Shown piece after piece: positions 34,668 to 43,857 of a DNA stretch of 64,000 nt. Position numbers and translations under genes: made by a program. The notes under the pieces were generated by a model, which was not told the DNA's origin, did not search any database, and saw only the letters and a list, made by a program, of their open reading frames with translations. Origin of the DNA: Klebsiella sp. WP3-W18-ESBL-02. GTDB lineage: Bacteria; Pseudomonadota; Gammaproteobacteria; Enterobacterales; Enterobacteriaceae. The stretch's first letter is position 1, and every line of letters starts with the position of its first letter. The DNA lies in contig NZ_AP021972.1 in NCBI RefSeq assembly GCF_014168815.1, positions 3,968,001 to 4,032,000 on the forward strand, read 5' to 3'.

Positions 34668-35610
34668 TCCGCGCACGGCGCTCTTGCAACACCGCTGGCT
34701 CAACCGCCTGCAGACCGGGCTGTTGGTCCTGACCCTGGTCGGGATCGCAGCCGCAGCAGGGAGACTGCCGTTTGGGGAAGGCTGCCTGTGGCTCGCGCTG
34801 TTTGCCGTTGCAGGTGCGTTGCTGCTGGAACCGGTAGCCGCGTCGGCGCTGAGCTTGCGCCTGTACCGCGTACGGGCCTTGCACCCGCAAGAAGCCCACG
34901 AGATGTGGGCCCGGTTGCGCGAGCTGCCCGCCCGTGCCGGTTTGCCCGCCACGCCGGTGCCGCACTATGTGCCCAGTGCCGTCGTCAACGCCTTCGCCAC
35001 CGGATCGAAGCAGGAGGCATCGATCGCCCTCACCGATGGCCTGCTGCGCAGCCTGAGCCCACGCGAGCTGGCGGGTGTGCTCGTGCACGAGGTCGCGCAC
35101 ATCGCTAATGAGGATCTGCGTGTCATGGGGCTGGCGGATTCCGACAGTCGCCTCACGAGCCTACTGGCCCTTATGGGACAGATCGCGATCCTGCTCAGCC
35201 TGCCCGCGCAGCTGGTTGGCGCGGCGGAGGTCTATTGGCCTGGTCTATTGTTATTGGCCGCATCGCCCCAGCTGGCTCTGCTCGCACTGCTCGGCTTGTC
35301 TCGCGTGCGTGAGTTCGACGCTGACCGCCTTGCGGCGGAACTGACTGGCGACCCGCAGGGGCTGGCGTCCGCGCTGGCGAAAATCGAGCGGGTCAGCCGC
35401 TCCTGGCGTGCCTGGCTATGGCCGGGATGGGGCAATCCCGAGCCCTCCTGCTTGCGCACGCGTCCGGCAACGCAAGAGCGCATCGCACGCCTGCTGACGT
35501 TGGCGCCTGGGCCAGCATCAGCGTTGCCACTCCGCGCGCCCCATTTTTTGCCGGAATCCGCTTTGGCGACGCGCCCACCGCGCTGGCGCCCGAGCGGGCT
35601 GTGGCGCTGA
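34645..35610 (+). CDS. M48-family (HtpX-like) zinc membrane protease
   Basis: 321 residues. Two N-terminal spans (LLVLTLVGIAAAAGRLPFG, LALFAVAGALLLEPVAA) precede the metallopeptidase domain with HEVAH at 148-152 (two zinc His and catalytic Glu149) and the downstream REFDADRLAAELTGDP supplying the third ligand Glu. It should degrade misfolded membrane proteins alongside FtsH. The ATG at 34645 inside psiE is preferred to 34588, since the latter adds residues of no family character. Confidence 0.92.
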   Translation: MTRHHPSDPRTALLQHRWLNRLQTGLLVLTLVGIAAAAGRLPFGEGCLWLALFAVAGALLLEPVAASALSLRLYRVRALHPQEAHEMWARLRELPARAGLPATPVPHYVPSAVVNAFATGSKQEASIALTDGLLRSLSPRELAGVLVHEVAHIANEDLRVMGLADSDSRLTSLLALMGQIAILLSLPAQLVGAAEVYWPGLLLLAASPQLALLALLGLSRVREFDADRLAAELTGDPQGLASALAKIERVSRSWRAWLWPGWGNPEPSCLRTRPATQERIARLLTLAPGPASALPLRAPHFLPESALATRPPRWRPSGLWR

Positions 35611-35634
35611 TTGCCCATCAACAGGAGACGTCTC

Positions 35635-36786
35635 ATGGCCTATCTCGACCCGTACCAACGCCCCGCGCCGGACCGCTTCGTCCGGCGCGGGCTCTTCATC
35701 ACCGCCTGCATTGCCGCGCTCATGCTGCTGTGGCAGTTTCTGCCCGCCATCGAAGCATGGTTCAGTCCGCGCGAGGCAGCAGAACGCACCGTGATGGCGC
35801 GTGGCGATCTGGCGGCGGACGAGAAAACCACCATCGAACTGTTCGAAAAATCGCGCGCCTCGGTGGTCTACATCACCACCGCGCAATTAGTACGCGATGT
35901 CTGGACGCGCAACGTGTTCTCCGTGCCGCGCGGCACTGGATCGGGCTTCATCTGGGACGACGCCGGCCACGTCGTCACCAACTTCCACGTCATCCAGGGC
36001 GCGTCCGAAGCCACCGTCAAACTGGCCGACGGCCGCGACTACCAGGCCGCGCTGGTGGGGACGAGCCCCGCGCACGACATCGCCGTGCTCAAGATCGGCG
36101 TCGGTTTCAAGCGCCCGCCGGCCGTGCCGGTCGGCACCAGTGCCGACCTCAAGGTGGGTCAGAAGGTGTTCGCTATCGGCAACCCCTTCGGCCTGGACTG
36201 GACGCTCACAACTGGTATCGTCTCCGCGCTCGACCGCTCGTTGCCGGGAGAAGCGGGCGGCCCGGCCATCGATCACCTGATCCAGACCGACGCCGCCATC
36301 AACCCCGGCAATTCCGGTGGCCCGCTGCTCGATTCGGCTGGGCGGCTGATCGGAATCAATACCGCCATCTACAGTCCGTCTGGCGCCTCGGCCGGCATAG
36401 GCTTTGCGGTGCCGGTCGATACCGTCATGCGCGTGGTGCCGCAACTCATAAAGACCGGCAAGTACATCCGTCCGGCGCTGGGCATCGAGGTGGATGAGCA
36501 GCTCAACGCGCGTCTGCAGGCGCTGACCGGCAGTAAGGGCGTATTCGTATTGCGCGTGACGCCGGGCTCGGCGGCGCACAGGGCCGGGCTCGTCGGCGTC
36601 GAGGTCACCGCAGGCGGCATCGTGCCCGGCGATCGCGTTATCAGCATCGACGGTATCGCCGTCGACGACGTCACCACATTACAGGCCCGGCTAGACGACA
36701 AGAACGTTGGAGATGTTGTGGTCTTGTTAGTGGAGCGGGCCGGCAAGACTCGCGAGATGCTTGTGGAACTACAACCGGGAGTTTGA
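35635..36786 (+). CDS. degP: DegP/DegS-like periplasmic serine protease
   Basis: 383 residues: N-terminal span (GLFITACIAALMLLWQFLPA) acting as signal anchor, trypsin-like domain with triad His118 (NFHVI), Asp148 (HDIAVL) and Ser227 (GNSGGP), then a single PDZ domain (ALGIEVDEQLNARLQ, GDRVISIDGIAVDD). One PDZ and an uncleaved anchor fit DegS-like architecture better than DegP, which has two PDZ domains. It is called DegP in LHR literature. AGGAGA precedes the ATG at 35635. It is the last LHR gene. Confidence 0.93.
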   Translation: MAYLDPYQRPAPDRFVRRGLFITACIAALMLLWQFLPAIEAWFSPREAAERTVMARGDLAADEKTTIELFEKSRASVVYITTAQLVRDVWTRNVFSVPRGTGSGFIWDDAGHVVTNFHVIQGASEATVKLADGRDYQAALVGTSPAHDIAVLKIGVGFKRPPAVPVGTSADLKVGQKVFAIGNPFGLDWTLTTGIVSALDRSLPGEAGGPAIDHLIQTDAAINPGNSGGPLLDSAGRLIGINTAIYSPSGASAGIGFAVPVDTVMRVVPQLIKTGKYIRPALGIEVDEQLNARLQALTGSKGVFVLRVTPGSAAHRAGLVGVEVTAGGIVPGDRVISIDGIAVDDVTTLQARLDDKNVGDVVVLLVERAGKTREMLVELQPGV

Positions 36787-37010
36787 TGGAAAGTGGGTCA
36801 TGGATCTGCACAGCGAAGCAGCCAAGCGACTTCAGCCTTGCGCCGAACTACGAGCCCTAGCTAGGGATGGTCTGAAGTAGCCCTGTATTTCCGGCTGACT
36901 TCAGCCACTGCTGATTTTGAAAGCGGTGAACCGATCAAAAACGATCGGATCACCCGCTCATTTCGGTGCTTTCAGCCGTCGCGAGCACCTTGCGACGGCC
37001 ATTTTCCGCA

Positions 37011-37845
37011 TTACAGGCGCACCTCTCCTGCGCTTGCCAGCAAATGTCGGCGGGCCATCCATAGGTTCGACAGGGCAAACAGCGTCACCAGTTGTGCAGT
37101 GTTCCTCACCAGCCCTCGGAAACGTACCTTGGTGTAGCCGAAACTGCCGCTTGATCACGCGAAACGGGGGCTCTACCTTCGCTCGCACTTGCGCCTTGGC
37201 CTTCTCGATCTTGCGCTTGGCTTTGTACAGGGCGCTGCGTTTATCGAGCATCTTGTAGGTGCTGCGGCGTGCTGCGACCTGCCAGATCACTTCTCGGTCG
37301 GCATGCTCGGAGCGCTTTTCGACGCCGGTGTAGCCGGCATCGGCGCAGACGACGTTCTCGTCGCCGTGCAGCAGCTTGTCGACGTGGGTGACATCCGCCA
37401 CGGTGGCTGCCGTGCCCACCACGCTGTGTACCAGCCCCGATTCATCATCAACGCCGATGTGCGCCTTCATGCCAAAGTAATACTGGTTCCCCTTCTTGGT
37501 CTGGTGCATTTCCGGGTCGCGCTTGCCGTCCTGGTTCTTGGTTGAACTGGGCGCGTGGATCAGCGTGGCATCGACGATAGTGCCCTGGCGCAGCGACAGA
37601 CCGCGATCCCCCAGGTAGCCATTGATCACGCAGAGGATGCCGGCTGCCAGCTCATGTTTCTCCAGCAGACGACGGAAGTTGAGGATGGTGGTTTCGTCAG
37701 GAATACGCTCCATGCTCAGCCCGGCTAACGGACGTAGGATGGTCGTCTCGTACAGCGCTTCTTCCATGGCCGGATCGCTGTAGCCGAACCAGTTCTGCAT
37801 CAGATGGATACGCAGCATCGCCATCAAGGGATACGCCGGGCGACC
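37011..37845 (-). pseudogene. IS5-family transposase, 5'-truncated and frameshifted
   Basis: The frame enters at RPAYPLMAMLRIHLMQNWF, so the first 50 or so residues are cut off by the IS3 element at 37846. DDE features remain (GTIVDATLIHAPSS, VCADAGYTGVEKR). After FRVIKRQF one extra T shifts the frame: read in the other frame the protein continues GYTKVRFRGLVRNTAQLVTL and stops normally at 37011. So there are two independent lesions. The left inverted repeat is lost; the right end is probably around 36870-36900 but was not fixed. Confidence 0.88.
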
Positions 37846-37907
37846 TGAATCGACACGGGTTTAACAGACACCTCAGAGTCATTTAAGATGGCTTAAAGAG
37901 AGGTGCC

Positions 37908-38186
37908 ATGAGCGGTAAGCGTTATCCCGAAGAGTTTAAAATTGAAGCAGTCAAACAGGTTGTTGATCGTGGTTATTCTGTTTCCAGCGTTGCAACACGT
38001 CTCGATATCACCACCCACAGCCTTTACGCCTGGATAAAGAAGTACGGGCCGGATTCCTCCACTCATAAAGAACAGTCAGATGCTCAGACCGAGATCCGCC
38101 GTCTCCAGAAAGAGCTGAAGCGGGTTACTGACGAACGGGACATATTAAAAAAAGCCGCGGCGTACTTCGCAAAACTGTCCGACTGA
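37908..38186 (+). CDS. IS3-family orfA
   Basis: 92 residues with an N-terminal helix-turn-helix (KRYPEEFKIEAVKQVVDRG, SVATRLDITTHSLYAWIKK) and a leucine-zipper-like end (LQKELKRVTDERDILKKAAA). An A7G run at 38147-38154 near its end is the expected -1 frameshift site for an OrfAB fusion. GAGAGGTGCC precedes the ATG. Confidence 0.9.
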   Translation: MSGKRYPEEFKIEAVKQVVDRGYSVSSVATRLDITTHSLYAWIKKYGPDSSTHKEQSDAQTEIRRLQKELKRVTDERDILKKAAAYFAKLSD

Positions 38187-39055
38187 GGTACGCCTTTATC
38201 CGTGACAACGCCCGTTGCTGGCCTGTTCGCCTGCTCTGTCGGGTGCTGGATGTTCATCCCAGTGGCTTTTACGCATGGCTTCAGCAGCCGCAGTCACAAC
38301 GCCATCGGGCAGACCTGAGACTGACAGGACAGATTAAACAGTTCTGGCTGGAATCGGGATGCGTCTATGGTTATCGCAAGATCCATCTGGATCTGCGGGA
38401 CAGCGGGCAACAGTGCGGAGTCAACAGAGTCTGGCGACTGATGAAACGTGTCGGGATAAAGGCTCAGGTCGGATACCGGAGCCCGTGGGCACGTAAAGGC
38501 GAGGCCAGTATCGTGTCGCCCAACAGGCTCCAGCGACAGTTCAATCCGGATGCTCCGGATGAGCGTTGGGTAACCGACATAACCTATATCAGGACCCAAG
38601 AAGGCTGGCTGTATCTTGCTGTGGTTGTTGATCTGTTCTCACGCAAAATTATCGGCTGGTCCATGCAATCCCGGATGACAAAGGACATTGTCCTGAACGC
38701 ACTGCTGATGGCTGTATGGCGGCGTAATCCCCAAAAACAGGTGCTGGTTCATTCGGATCAGGGCAGTCAGTACACAAGCCATGAGTGGCAGTCGTTCCTG
38801 AAATCACACGGACTGGAGGGCAGCATGAGCCGTCGCGGTAACTGCCACGATAATGCGGTTGCAGAAAGCTTTTTCAAGTTGTTGAAACGCGAACGGATAA
38901 AGAAAAAGATCTACGGAACGCGGGAGGAAGCCCGCAGCGATATTTTTGATTACATCGAAATGTTTTATAACAGTAAGCGTCGGCATGGTTCCAGCGATCA
39001 GATGTCACCGACAGAATATGAAAACCAGTATTATCAACGGCTCGGAAGTGTCTAG
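38147..39055 (+). CDS. IS3-family orfB transposase (reached by frameshift)
   Basis: Integrase-core transposase read in the -1 frame from the A7G run; the first internal ATG is at 38243. The DDE residues are seen in DERWVTDITYIRT, HSDQGSQYTSHEWQ and NAVAESFFKLLKRE. The C-terminus (SSDQMSPTEYENQY) is complete, so this copy looks active. Confidence 0.9.
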   Translation, partial: KKSRGVLRKTVRLRYAFIRDNARCWPVRLLCRVLDVHPSGFYAWLQQPQSQRHRADLRLTGQIKQFWLESGCVYGYRKIHLDLRDSGQQCGVNRVWRLMKRVGIKAQVGYRSPWARKGEASIVSPNRLQRQFNPDAPDERWVTDITYIRTQEGWLYLAVVVDLFSRKIIGWSMQSRMTKDIVLNALLMAVWRRNPQKQVLVHSDQGSQYTSHEWQSFLKSHGLEGSMSRRGNCHDNAVAESFFKLLKRERIKKKIYGTREEARSDIFDYIEMFYNSKRRHGSSDQMSPTEYENQYYQRLGSV

Positions 39056-39073
39056 ATTATCCGTGGCGATTCA

Positions 39074-39322
39074 GAACAACGGGGAAAACGCCTGCCCGAT
39101 GCGATAGATCTTGTTGCTACCATCGAAGGTGATGTTATGCGGCACGATTTCCCGATACAAAGCCAAATCGCGAGTCGCCCCTGCTGGAGCCACGCCGAAG
39201 CGCTCAATCAGATCTGGGCGACCGATCTCACCGAAGAAGTAGAGCCGAAAATCTATGTAGGCCAGCCGATCGCGCTGGACCAGACTCAAGTCCTCAAGCC
39301 GCTTAGAAGGGGAACCAAGCAT
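39074..39322 (-). pseudogene. N-terminal fragment of a WYL-type transcriptional regulator
   Basis: About 80 residues (SKRLEDLSLVQRDRLAYIDF, FFGEIGRPDLIERFGVAPAG, ATRDLALYREIVPHNITFDG) form an N-terminal winged helix of the kind preceding WYL domains. The IS3 element at 39073 removes the rest. The bulk of the gene is not in the window, so DNA was lost at the IS. Confidence 0.65.
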
Positions 39323-39751
39323 GAATTATCACTATAGGAAAAAATGAATATTTAATATGATAATCCATAAAATGCCATGGTTATAATCAAATTGATGATA
39401 ATCAGCATTAATACTTATGTAACAGCTAGAATTTATGGCTTAAACGTAGGCAGTCATCGTATAGGCTGATGCTTCTATACCGTTATATTTATGCCATCCA
39501 ACTATAAAACCTTGCTGCCCAATGCCATATAGCCCCCTCAGGCAATTTGCCCTTATCTACTGTTCTGGTCTGGGGATGAGCGATACCAGAATTACCTAAC
39601 GACTCAGGGACCGAGAGCACAGGCGGCAGTGGCTCGTCATCTACCTTAATTCAAATTATTTTCAGATAGATATCATTCTTCTGAACATACCTGGTTAACG
39701 GCAGAATCTCACGATTCTGCCGTTTTTGTATTATTTTTCAGAGGAGTAGTA
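39323..39751. other. AT-rich gene-free stretch with the yfjP leader
   Basis: No gene is visible. The last 100 bp hold a conserved leader with a hairpin (CGGCAGAAT/ATTCTGCCG, 39699-39722, then five T) and AGAGGAG before yfjP. A diverged second copy of this leader lies at about 50965-51060. Confidence 0.6.
39699..39727 (+). terminator. Intrinsic terminator-like hairpin in the yfjP leader
   Basis: A 9-bp stem CGGCAGAAT/ATTCTGCCG with a 6-base loop and a T tract, ending 25 bp before yfjP. It may end upstream transcription or act as an attenuator. The sequence is conserved in the second leader copy, which suggests function. Confidence 0.65.
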
Positions 39752-40615
39752 ATGAACAATTCTGAAGGTTTGAAGTCATTTCAGCAATCGCTTTCTGGTC
39801 TGCCACAATGGGCATCAGAGCGGATTCTACAGCAAATAAACCAGTTAACAGACTACGAGCCAGTGATAGGTATTCTGGGTAAAACCGGAGCGGGAAAGAG
39901 TAGCCTTTGCAATGCCCTTTTTGCTGGTGATGTATCCCCGGTCAGCGATGTCACAGCCTGCACCCGTAATCCGCTGAGTTTTCGGCTGCAACTGGGCGAG
40001 CGTTTTATGACGTTGGTTGATTTGCCGGGTGTCGGTGAAAGTGAACGCAGGGATGCGGAATACGCTGCACTTTACCGTCAGCAACTTCCCCGACTTGACC
40101 TGGTATTGTGGCTGATCAAGGCCGATGATCGGGCGCTGGCGGTGGATGAGCATTTTTATCATCAGGTAATTGGTGAGTCATACCGGCATAAGGTGCTGTT
40201 TGTTATCAGCCAGTCGGACAAGACTGAACCCACCAGCGGTAGTGGTCAATTGTCCACGGCGCAGAAGCAGAATCTCAGCCGCAAAATCTGCCTGCTGCAC
40301 GAGCTGTTTCAACCTGTACATCCGGTGTGTGCGGTGTCGGTCCGTCTGCAGTGGGGGTTACGGGTGATGGCCGAGCGGATGATAAAGTGTCTGCCACGTG
40401 AAGCCAGTAGCCCGGTGGTGGCGCAACTGCAGTCTCCCTTTCGCACAACGACAGTCCAGGAAAAAGCACGTGACGATTTTGGTGAAACGGTCGGCGCGGT
40501 ACTGGACACGGTAAGTGCTTTCCCACTGATACCGGCTCCGGTACGGGCCGTAATACAGGCCGTCCGTGACACCGTGGTGTCCGTTGCCCGGGCTGTCTGG
40601 AATTTCTTCTTCTGA
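39752..40615 (+). CDS. yfjP: YfjP/YeeP family GTPase
   Basis: 287 residues of the Era-like GTPase group. G1 GKTGAGKSS at 43-51, G3 DLPGVGES at 90-97, G4 SQSDK. The C-terminal 70 residues are hydrophobic/amphipathic (AVLDTVSAFPLIPAPVRAVI), suggesting membrane contact. It heads the CP4-57-like gene block. The biological role of these island GTPases is unknown. AGAGGAG lies 8 bp before the ATG. Confidence 0.9.
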   Translation: MNNSEGLKSFQQSLSGLPQWASERILQQINQLTDYEPVIGILGKTGAGKSSLCNALFAGDVSPVSDVTACTRNPLSFRLQLGERFMTLVDLPGVGESERRDAEYAALYRQQLPRLDLVLWLIKADDRALAVDEHFYHQVIGESYRHKVLFVISQSDKTEPTSGSGQLSTAQKQNLSRKICLLHELFQPVHPVCAVSVRLQWGLRVMAERMIKCLPREASSPVVAQLQSPFRTTTVQEKARDDFGETVGAVLDTVSAFPLIPAPVRAVIQAVRDTVVSVARAVWNFFF

Positions 40616-40707
40616 ACGTTTAACGCCTGTCTGTTCTTTCCCGAGCCCTGTCGCTAGTGCGACAGGGCTTTCTTTTGTTTGTTTTCCCCATTATGAGGAA
40701 TCTGCTT

Positions 40708-41529
40708 ATGACCCGTCTGGCTTCGCGCTTTGGCGCTGCAAATCTTATTCGTCGTGACCGTCCGTTAACCCGTGAAGAGCTGTTTCGCGTGGTACCCAGC
40801 GTATTCAGCGAGGACAAACACGAATCCCGTAGTGAACGTTACACATATATTCCCACCATCTCTCTGCTGGACAGTCTGCATCGGGAGGGCTTTCAGCCGT
40901 TCTTTGCCTGTCAGACCCGTGTTCGTGACCCTGGTCGTCGTGAACATACGAAGCATATGTTGCGCCTGCGTCGGGAGGGACAGATTACCGGTAAACAGGT
41001 GCCTGAAATTATCCTGCTTAACTCCCATGATGGCACAAGTTCTTACCAGATGTTGCCGGGCCTGTTCAGGGCTGTGTGCCAAAACGGTCTTGTCTGCGGC
41101 GAATCCTTTGGCGAGGTACGGGTGCCGCACAAGGGGGATGTGGTGAGCCAGGTGATTGAGGGAGCGTATGAAGTGCTGGGGATTTTTGATCGCGTGGAAG
41201 AAAAGCGGGATGCCATGCAGTCGTTGCTGTTACCACCACCTGCGCAGCAGGCACTGGCAAAAGCCGCGCTGACGTATCGCTTTGGTGAGGACCACCAGCC
41301 GGTTACTGAATCGCAGATACTCTCCCCGCGCCGCTGGCAGGACGAAAGCAACGACCTGTGGACTACCTGGCAGCGTATTCAGGAGAACCTGATTAAAGGT
41401 GGGCTCAGTGGCCGTAATGCCAAAGGCGGACGGTCGCATACCCGTGCTGTGCGTGGCATTGACGGGGACGTGAAGCTTAACCGGGCACTGTGGGTGATGG
41501 CGGAAACGCTGCTCACGCAGCTGCAGTAG
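40708..41529 (+). CDS. yfjQ: YfjQ/YafZ family DUF932 protein
   Basis: 273 residues, the length of E. coli YfjQ. DUF932 features include YTYIPTISLLDSLHREGFQP, HMLRLRREGQ, EIILLNSHDGTSSYQMLPGL and RAVCQNGLVCGESFGEVRVP. The start at 40708 has GAGGAA upstream; 40657 is rejected. Phage and plasmid DUF932 proteins are often near recombination functions, but no activity is established for this branch. Confidence 0.88.
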   Translation: MTRLASRFGAANLIRRDRPLTREELFRVVPSVFSEDKHESRSERYTYIPTISLLDSLHREGFQPFFACQTRVRDPGRREHTKHMLRLRREGQITGKQVPEIILLNSHDGTSSYQMLPGLFRAVCQNGLVCGESFGEVRVPHKGDVVSQVIEGAYEVLGIFDRVEEKRDAMQSLLLPPPAQQALAKAALTYRFGEDHQPVTESQILSPRRWQDESNDLWTTWQRIQENLIKGGLSGRNAKGGRSHTRAVRGIDGDVKLNRALWVMAETLLTQLQ

Positions 41530-41745
41530 CTGCTTGATGTTACCGCGTTGTTAATATCGGACACCACCTGTCCGCATCGCTATGTGCTCGTGTGCCTCAA
41601 TCCTCCGGTTATAGCCTTTAACCCCCATTACATCTGGCTTTTGCAGAAATAAAAAATAGTTTCTGCGTTGTCCATACCCTGTCCGCCCCCCTCTTTAAAG
41701 TAATCACATCATTTTCAGTCAGTTAACTTTCCTGGAGAACCTCTC

Positions 41746-42447
41746 ATGACACAGGCAGAACGCCGCCATGACCGGCTGGCTGTCAGGCTGTCACTGATAA
41801 TCAGCCGTCTGGTGGCGGGTGAAACGTTGAGTGTGCGCAAACTGGCCGCTGAGTTTGGTGTGTCGGTGCGCACGCTGCGGCGTGATTTTCGTGAGCGGCT
41901 GATGTATCTGGACCTGGAGTATCAATCCGGATACTGCCGCTTACGCACTGCTGGCAGCGAGATGCAGATGGTGCCCGACGTGCTTATCTTTGCCCACCGC
42001 AGCGGGCTGGCCGGGCTTTTTCCCGGCCTTGACCGCCGTCTGGTGAATGCTCTGCTGATGTGCGATGAGTCTCCCTGCATGATAGCACCAGCCAATCCGG
42101 TGCCTTCGCCTTCAGGAGCATTGTCTTTCTGGAGACTGATTCAGGCCATTACCGGGCGCAGGCGGGTGACGCTGATTGCGGAGGGGCGACGCTGTGAGCG
42201 CCTGGCTCCCTGCCGGTTACTCATCCACCAGCAGACCTGGTATCTGGTGGCTGAACACGAAGGGCATATCGCCTTATTCACACTTGATGAAATCCATCTG
42301 ATTCAGCCTTTGCAGGAGACTTTTCGCCGGAATGACAGTCTGTGCCGCCTGACTGAAGACCCGGTCTTCATTCAGGCCTTACCCCATTTTCGCTTTATCC
42401 AGCATTCACTGCTTACGTTTGTTCCGGCTGACAGCCCACCGGAATAG
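41746..42447 (+). CDS. yfjR: YfjR transcriptional regulator
   Basis: 233 residues: DeoR-type winged helix-turn-helix (LSVRKLAAEFGVSVRTLRRD) followed by a WYL-like ligand domain (GRRRVTLIAEGRRCERLAPC, LLIHQQTWYLVAEHEGHIAL). This is the yfjR position in CP4-57. It lies 216 bp after yfjQ with its own ribosome site (CTGGAGA), so it may be a separate unit controlling the block. Confidence 0.88.
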   Translation: MTQAERRHDRLAVRLSLIISRLVAGETLSVRKLAAEFGVSVRTLRRDFRERLMYLDLEYQSGYCRLRTAGSEMQMVPDVLIFAHRSGLAGLFPGLDRRLVNALLMCDESPCMIAPANPVPSPSGALSFWRLIQAITGRRRVTLIAEGRRCERLAPCRLLIHQQTWYLVAEHEGHIALFTLDEIHLIQPLQETFRRNDSLCRLTEDPVFIQALPHFRFIQHSLLTFVPADSPPE

Positions 42448-42487
42448 CGCAGGCGTTGTTATCAACCCGGCAACAGGGAGGAGCCCA

Positions 42488-42733
42488 GTGCCTGTTATTG
42501 CCATTATCGCCATTGTTATCATCGCCATCATTCTGAACAAAACTGGAGTGTCCGACAGCCTCACGGCCCTGACACTTGCAACCGTTGCCGCACTACTGAC
42601 GGGAGGTGGCGCAGCCGGTGCTGCCAGTGTCGCGCTGACGCCGTTCGTCGGCGTGCCGGTGGGTATTTTCGTGGGGATTTATGTCTTTACCAAAGTGGTT
42701 CGTCTGATTTCAGGAAAAAATAATGAAACGTAA
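42488..42733 (+). CDS. ypjK: Small membrane protein, YpjK-like
   Basis: 81 residues with a GTG start, chosen for GGGAGGAG directly upstream. Two hydrophobic segments (VIAIIAIVIIAIILNKTGV and LTPFVGVPVGIFVGIYVFT) surround a Gly/Ala-rich turn. It corresponds in position to ypjK in CP4-57. Its 3' end overlaps yfjS by 11 bp. Function unknown. Confidence 0.7.
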   Translation: MPVIAIIAIVIIAIILNKTGVSDSLTALTLATVAALLTGGGAAGAASVALTPFVGVPVGIFVGIYVFTKVVRLISGKNNET

Positions 42734-43163
42734 AACACTACCTCTACTGGCGCTGGTTGCCTCCACTCTGTTTCTGAGCGCTTGCGATGACAGGAGTGAT
42801 GACCTGAAAGCTATCAGTAAATTTAAGGACCTCACGCCTCCGCGCTTCAGCGATGTGGTGAGCCGTCAGGATGATGTCAGGGAAGAGTGGTCGCAGATTG
42901 CTCTTTCTGGTCCCACTATGCAGGTCTTACGTACCCGTCAGTCGCCCGATGGCTGCGAGGGTGGCTGTTACTACTACCTCGTGGATATGGAGGAGAAAAC
43001 CGTGCAGCCGCTGATGAATGCGCTGTGTATTGCCGACAACATCAGCCTGGAATACCACGAGAAAACGGCCCCGCGCACCCGGGAGCGTTTCCTTGAATAT
43101 TCCCATGACGGCAAACTGATGGGACGGCTGCTGATACCCTCAAATCCTGATAACCGGGAATAA
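42723..43163 (+). CDS. yfjS: Lipoprotein YfjS/YafY
   Basis: 146 residues with a lipoprotein signal (KRKTLPLLALVASTLFLSAC, lipobox LSAC, then DD after the Cys). Asp at +2 predicts retention in the inner membrane. The mature part carries a Cys pair (CEGGCYYYLV). YafY overexpression is linked to induction of degP in E. coli (established), which is of interest next to an LHR. Confidence 0.88.
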   Translation: MKRKTLPLLALVASTLFLSACDDRSDDLKAISKFKDLTPPRFSDVVSRQDDVREEWSQIALSGPTMQVLRTRQSPDGCEGGCYYYLVDMEEKTVQPLMNALCIADNISLEYHEKTAPRTRERFLEYSHDGKLMGRLLIPSNPDNRE

Positions 43164-43186
43164 ATACAAAGACAAAGGAGACAGAA

Positions 43187-43656
43187 ATGAAAATAAATTC
43201 TTTAAGTCGGCTCATGCTCGCTGGCGTGCTGCTTGTCAGCTTCAATGCCTCTGCGGTTTCGGGACTCTGGCAACAGGGGTACGGTCAGGGCAATGCGGAA
43301 TACAGTGTGACGGATAGCAGCGGAAAGATGTTTACCATCAACTGCACGGAAAATCCGGACCAGAACGGTATTTACCAGCAATCGGTTTTTCTGACCCTCG
43401 CAGGGGATAAAACGATCAGCTCGCATGATGACAGTACCGACATCACAGTGGTGATGGGCCCCATAAGCAATACGCCATTCCCTCAACCCTTGGCTGGCGT
43501 AACGGGGATAATGCCTGGTTTAGTTTCATCATGGATATCCGTAAGGCCAGGCAGTTCGACGTCTACGTCAATGACCGCAAAGCGGGGACCTTCAGCGTTG
43601 ACCTGACGAACGCTACGAAGGCACTGCCAACATTAGCAGACTGCACTAACGAGTGA
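43187..43656 (+). pseudogene. yfjT: YfjT-like exported protein, frameshifted
   Basis: Signal peptide (LMLAGVLLVSFNASAVS) and a mature domain (GLWQQGYGQGNAEYSVTDSS, NCTENPDQNGIYQQSVFLTL). After residue 90 the frame shifts near 43456-43466 (GGGCCCC run): in another frame the expected ending continues (GWRNGDNAWFSFIMDIRKAR, then FDVYVNDRKAGTFSVDLTNA) to a stop at 43654-43656. A single-base indel or a sequencing error would explain it. All other features are intact. Confidence 0.8.
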
Positions 43657-43857
43657 CAGTTGTGCTTTCCATCCATAACAACATACCTGACTGCCAGGAG
43701 CAGTCAGGGTTTATTTTTTTCATTTTTTATTTCCACCGATTAGTCCAGGCACTTCCGAATAATGAGCGCAGTGGCCAGTTTTAGTTGTAAGCGTACAGCG
43801 TGAACCGTCTGGTCATAATCCGAAGCATCCGACAAAGTGGTGTCCACCAAATAAGTA

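Larger units (their letters stand above)
21728..36786 (+). other. Locus of heat resistance (LHR / TLPQC)
   Basis: Fifteen kilobases of plus-strand, GC-rich genes in the published LHR order: HTH protein, Hsp20, ClpK, FtsH, Hsp20, two YfdX, HdeD, HPF/sigma-like protein, thioredoxin, KefB, PsiE, M48 protease, DegP-like protease. Many junctions overlap or are short. Such islands raise survival of lethal heat and oxidative stress in food and clinical Enterobacteriaceae (established). The block is flanked by an IS66 remnant on the left and IS5/IS3 elements on the right. Confidence 0.95.
37846..39073 (+). mobile_element. Intact IS3-family element
   Basis: Both terminal inverted repeats are visible: TGAATCGACACGG at 37846 and, on the minus strand, TGAATCGCCACGG ending at 39073, with AGACAC further in on each side. 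Length is 1228 bp. It holds orfA, an A7G slippery run and orfB. No target duplication is seen: left flank is IS5 transposase and right flank is a regulator fragment, so a deletion or recombination has joined unrelated flanks. Confidence 0.9.
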
